From Terriglobia bacterium (lineage in GTDB: Bacteria > Acidobacteriota > Terriglobia > JAIQFV01), in contig JAIQFY010000006.1 in NCBI GenBank assembly GCA_020072965.1, positions 64,001-128,000 of the forward strand: DNA of 64,000 nt, written 5' to 3'. The number at the start of each line of letters is the position of its first letter. Within the stretch, counting starts at the first letter, position 1. The translations under genes were made by a program, and so were the position numbers. Shown here one piece after another: positions 63,314 through 64,000 of the stretch. A model generated the notes under the pieces. It was not told the DNA's origin, searched no databases, and saw only the letters and a program-made list of their open reading frames with translations.

Positions 63314-64000
63314 ATGCGAAGAATATTCTCCGGTTGCCTTCTGAGTTTCCTTCTTGTGGTGTCTGCCGCTCTTTGGGCGCAGCCTCCGGCGGGGAGCCCC
63401 GGCGTTGAGGGGCGCTTGAAACAGGCTGCTGCGCAGGTGGACAAGGGCGATTGGAAAGCAGCCGAAGAGATCCTTCTTCCTCTCCTGGCTGAACTCCGCG
63501 GACAAAACGACGAGCAAAATTCCGCAGCGGCCTCCTTCCTGCTATCCCGCGCCAGAACAGCTCAGGGTGACTACCAGGGCGCCATCACCCTGGATGAATC
63601 CCTCTTGAAGTTTTACCAGGAGAACAAGAAGCCCGCTTCCATCGTTGAAGTCAGCAATCATCTCGGCTCGATTTATTCCGCCCTTGGAAAATCGGAGCAG
63701 GCAGAGGTCAATTTTTCCCGTGCCTTGCAGGTGGCCGAAGAGATCAAGAATCCCAACGGGATTCTGGTGGCCGTCAACGGACTGGCGGGTGTTTTCGCGG
63801 ATCGGCGCGATTTTGACAAGTCGCTGCAATATTACAAGCGGGCCCTCGACCTGAGCGTGTCCGCGGGAAACAAACGGCGACAAGCAGCGGTTCTGCAGAA
63901 TACGGGCCTGCTTTATTCGAGCATGGGAGATTACACTTCCTCCCTCCAGTACTTCGACAAGGCACTCCCCTTATACAAAGAGCTGAACAATCCATCCCTA
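63314..64000 (+). CDS. Secreted TPR protein, N-terminal part (3' end outside window)
   Basis: 229 codons are visible with no stop before the window ends. The signal peptide is RIFSGCLLSFLLVVSAALWA followed by QPP. From about residue 35, tetratricopeptide repeats follow (WKAAEEILLPLLAEL; VEVSNHLGSIYSALGKSEQA; AVLQNTGLLYSSMGDYTSSL). Such exported TPR chains in acidobacteria often end in a CHAT protease-like domain, but that part is not in view. It lies 93 bases downstream of the giant surface protein and may be co-transcribed. Confidence 0.8.
   Translation, partial: MRRIFSGCLLSFLLVVSAALWAQPPAGSPGVEGRLKQAAAQVDKGDWKAAEEILLPLLAELRGQNDEQNSAAASFLLSRARTAQGDYQGAITLDESLLKFYQENKKPASIVEVSNHLGSIYSALGKSEQAEVNFSRALQVAEEIKNPNGILVAVNGLAGVFADRRDFDKSLQYYKRALDLSVSAGNKRRQAAVLQNTGLLYSSMGDYTSSLQYFDKALPLYKELNNPSL

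Overview
The window reads as a chromosomal segment of a GC-rich, Gram-negative-type bacterium, most likely a member of the Acidobacteriota. This is inferred from gene content, not from a database search. The pointers are a VWFA protein of the type abundant in acidobacteria (53267-54259), an orphan 805-residue duplicated FtsX-type permease (ADOP type, 23180-25597), futalosine-pathway menaquinone genes, a TMTC-like TPR mannosyltransferase, and a CcmE with a CxxxY heme motif. No rRNA, tRNA or CRISPR array was found.

Layout. 1-2 kb: the end of a DUF2339 membrane protein and a DUF3999 protein. 2.2-4.4 kb: mqnA-mqnC. 4.4-6.3 kb (minus): selB. 6.6-14.6 kb: a cytochrome c maturation (System I) locus, ccmE-F-H-(CcmI-like)-copG-(regulatory-domain protein)-ccmA-B-C-D, followed by a MacB-type ABC pair and a strong bidirectional terminator. 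17-20.9 kb (minus): an ECF sigma/anti-sigma operon with three successive LiaF-type membrane proteins, the last carrying a DUF4097 domain. 21.2-26.1 kb: a flippase-like protein, nrdR, the ADOP permease, and a decayed second copy of the nrdR 3' end. 26.2-34.9 kb: a housekeeping block, rplU-rpmA-obgE-nadD-rsfS-rlmH-accD-folC-PBP1B. 35.6-37.6 kb: a second ECF sigma/anti-sigma module.

37.7-42.4 kb is an accessory region. It holds a broken IS3-type element next to a 3.2-kb IS1595-type transposon with clear terminal inverted repeats and an 8-bp target duplication. That transposon carries four cargo genes, among them a DUF3800 protein. 42.6-47.5 kb holds a GT39-like glycosyltransferase and a divergent GH18/deacetylase/GT2 three-domain enzyme. 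47.6-50 kb is an AbiE-type toxin-antitoxin locus with an intact antitoxin, a recognisable promoter and operator, and a toxin gene broken by two in-frame stops. 50.3-64 kb holds polA (proofreading site apparently lost), the VWFA protein, the TPR mannosyltransferase, a nitrilase-family amidase, purM-purN, a giant secreted IPT/TIG protein, and the start of a secreted TPR protein that runs off the window.

The intergenic spaces contain several families of short palindromic and dispersed repeats. The best candidates for something new are the cargo of the IS1595-type transposon and the long-toxin AbiE variant, whose C-terminus looks WYL-like and zinc-binding. The nrdR remnant looks like a scar of recombination or gene displacement.
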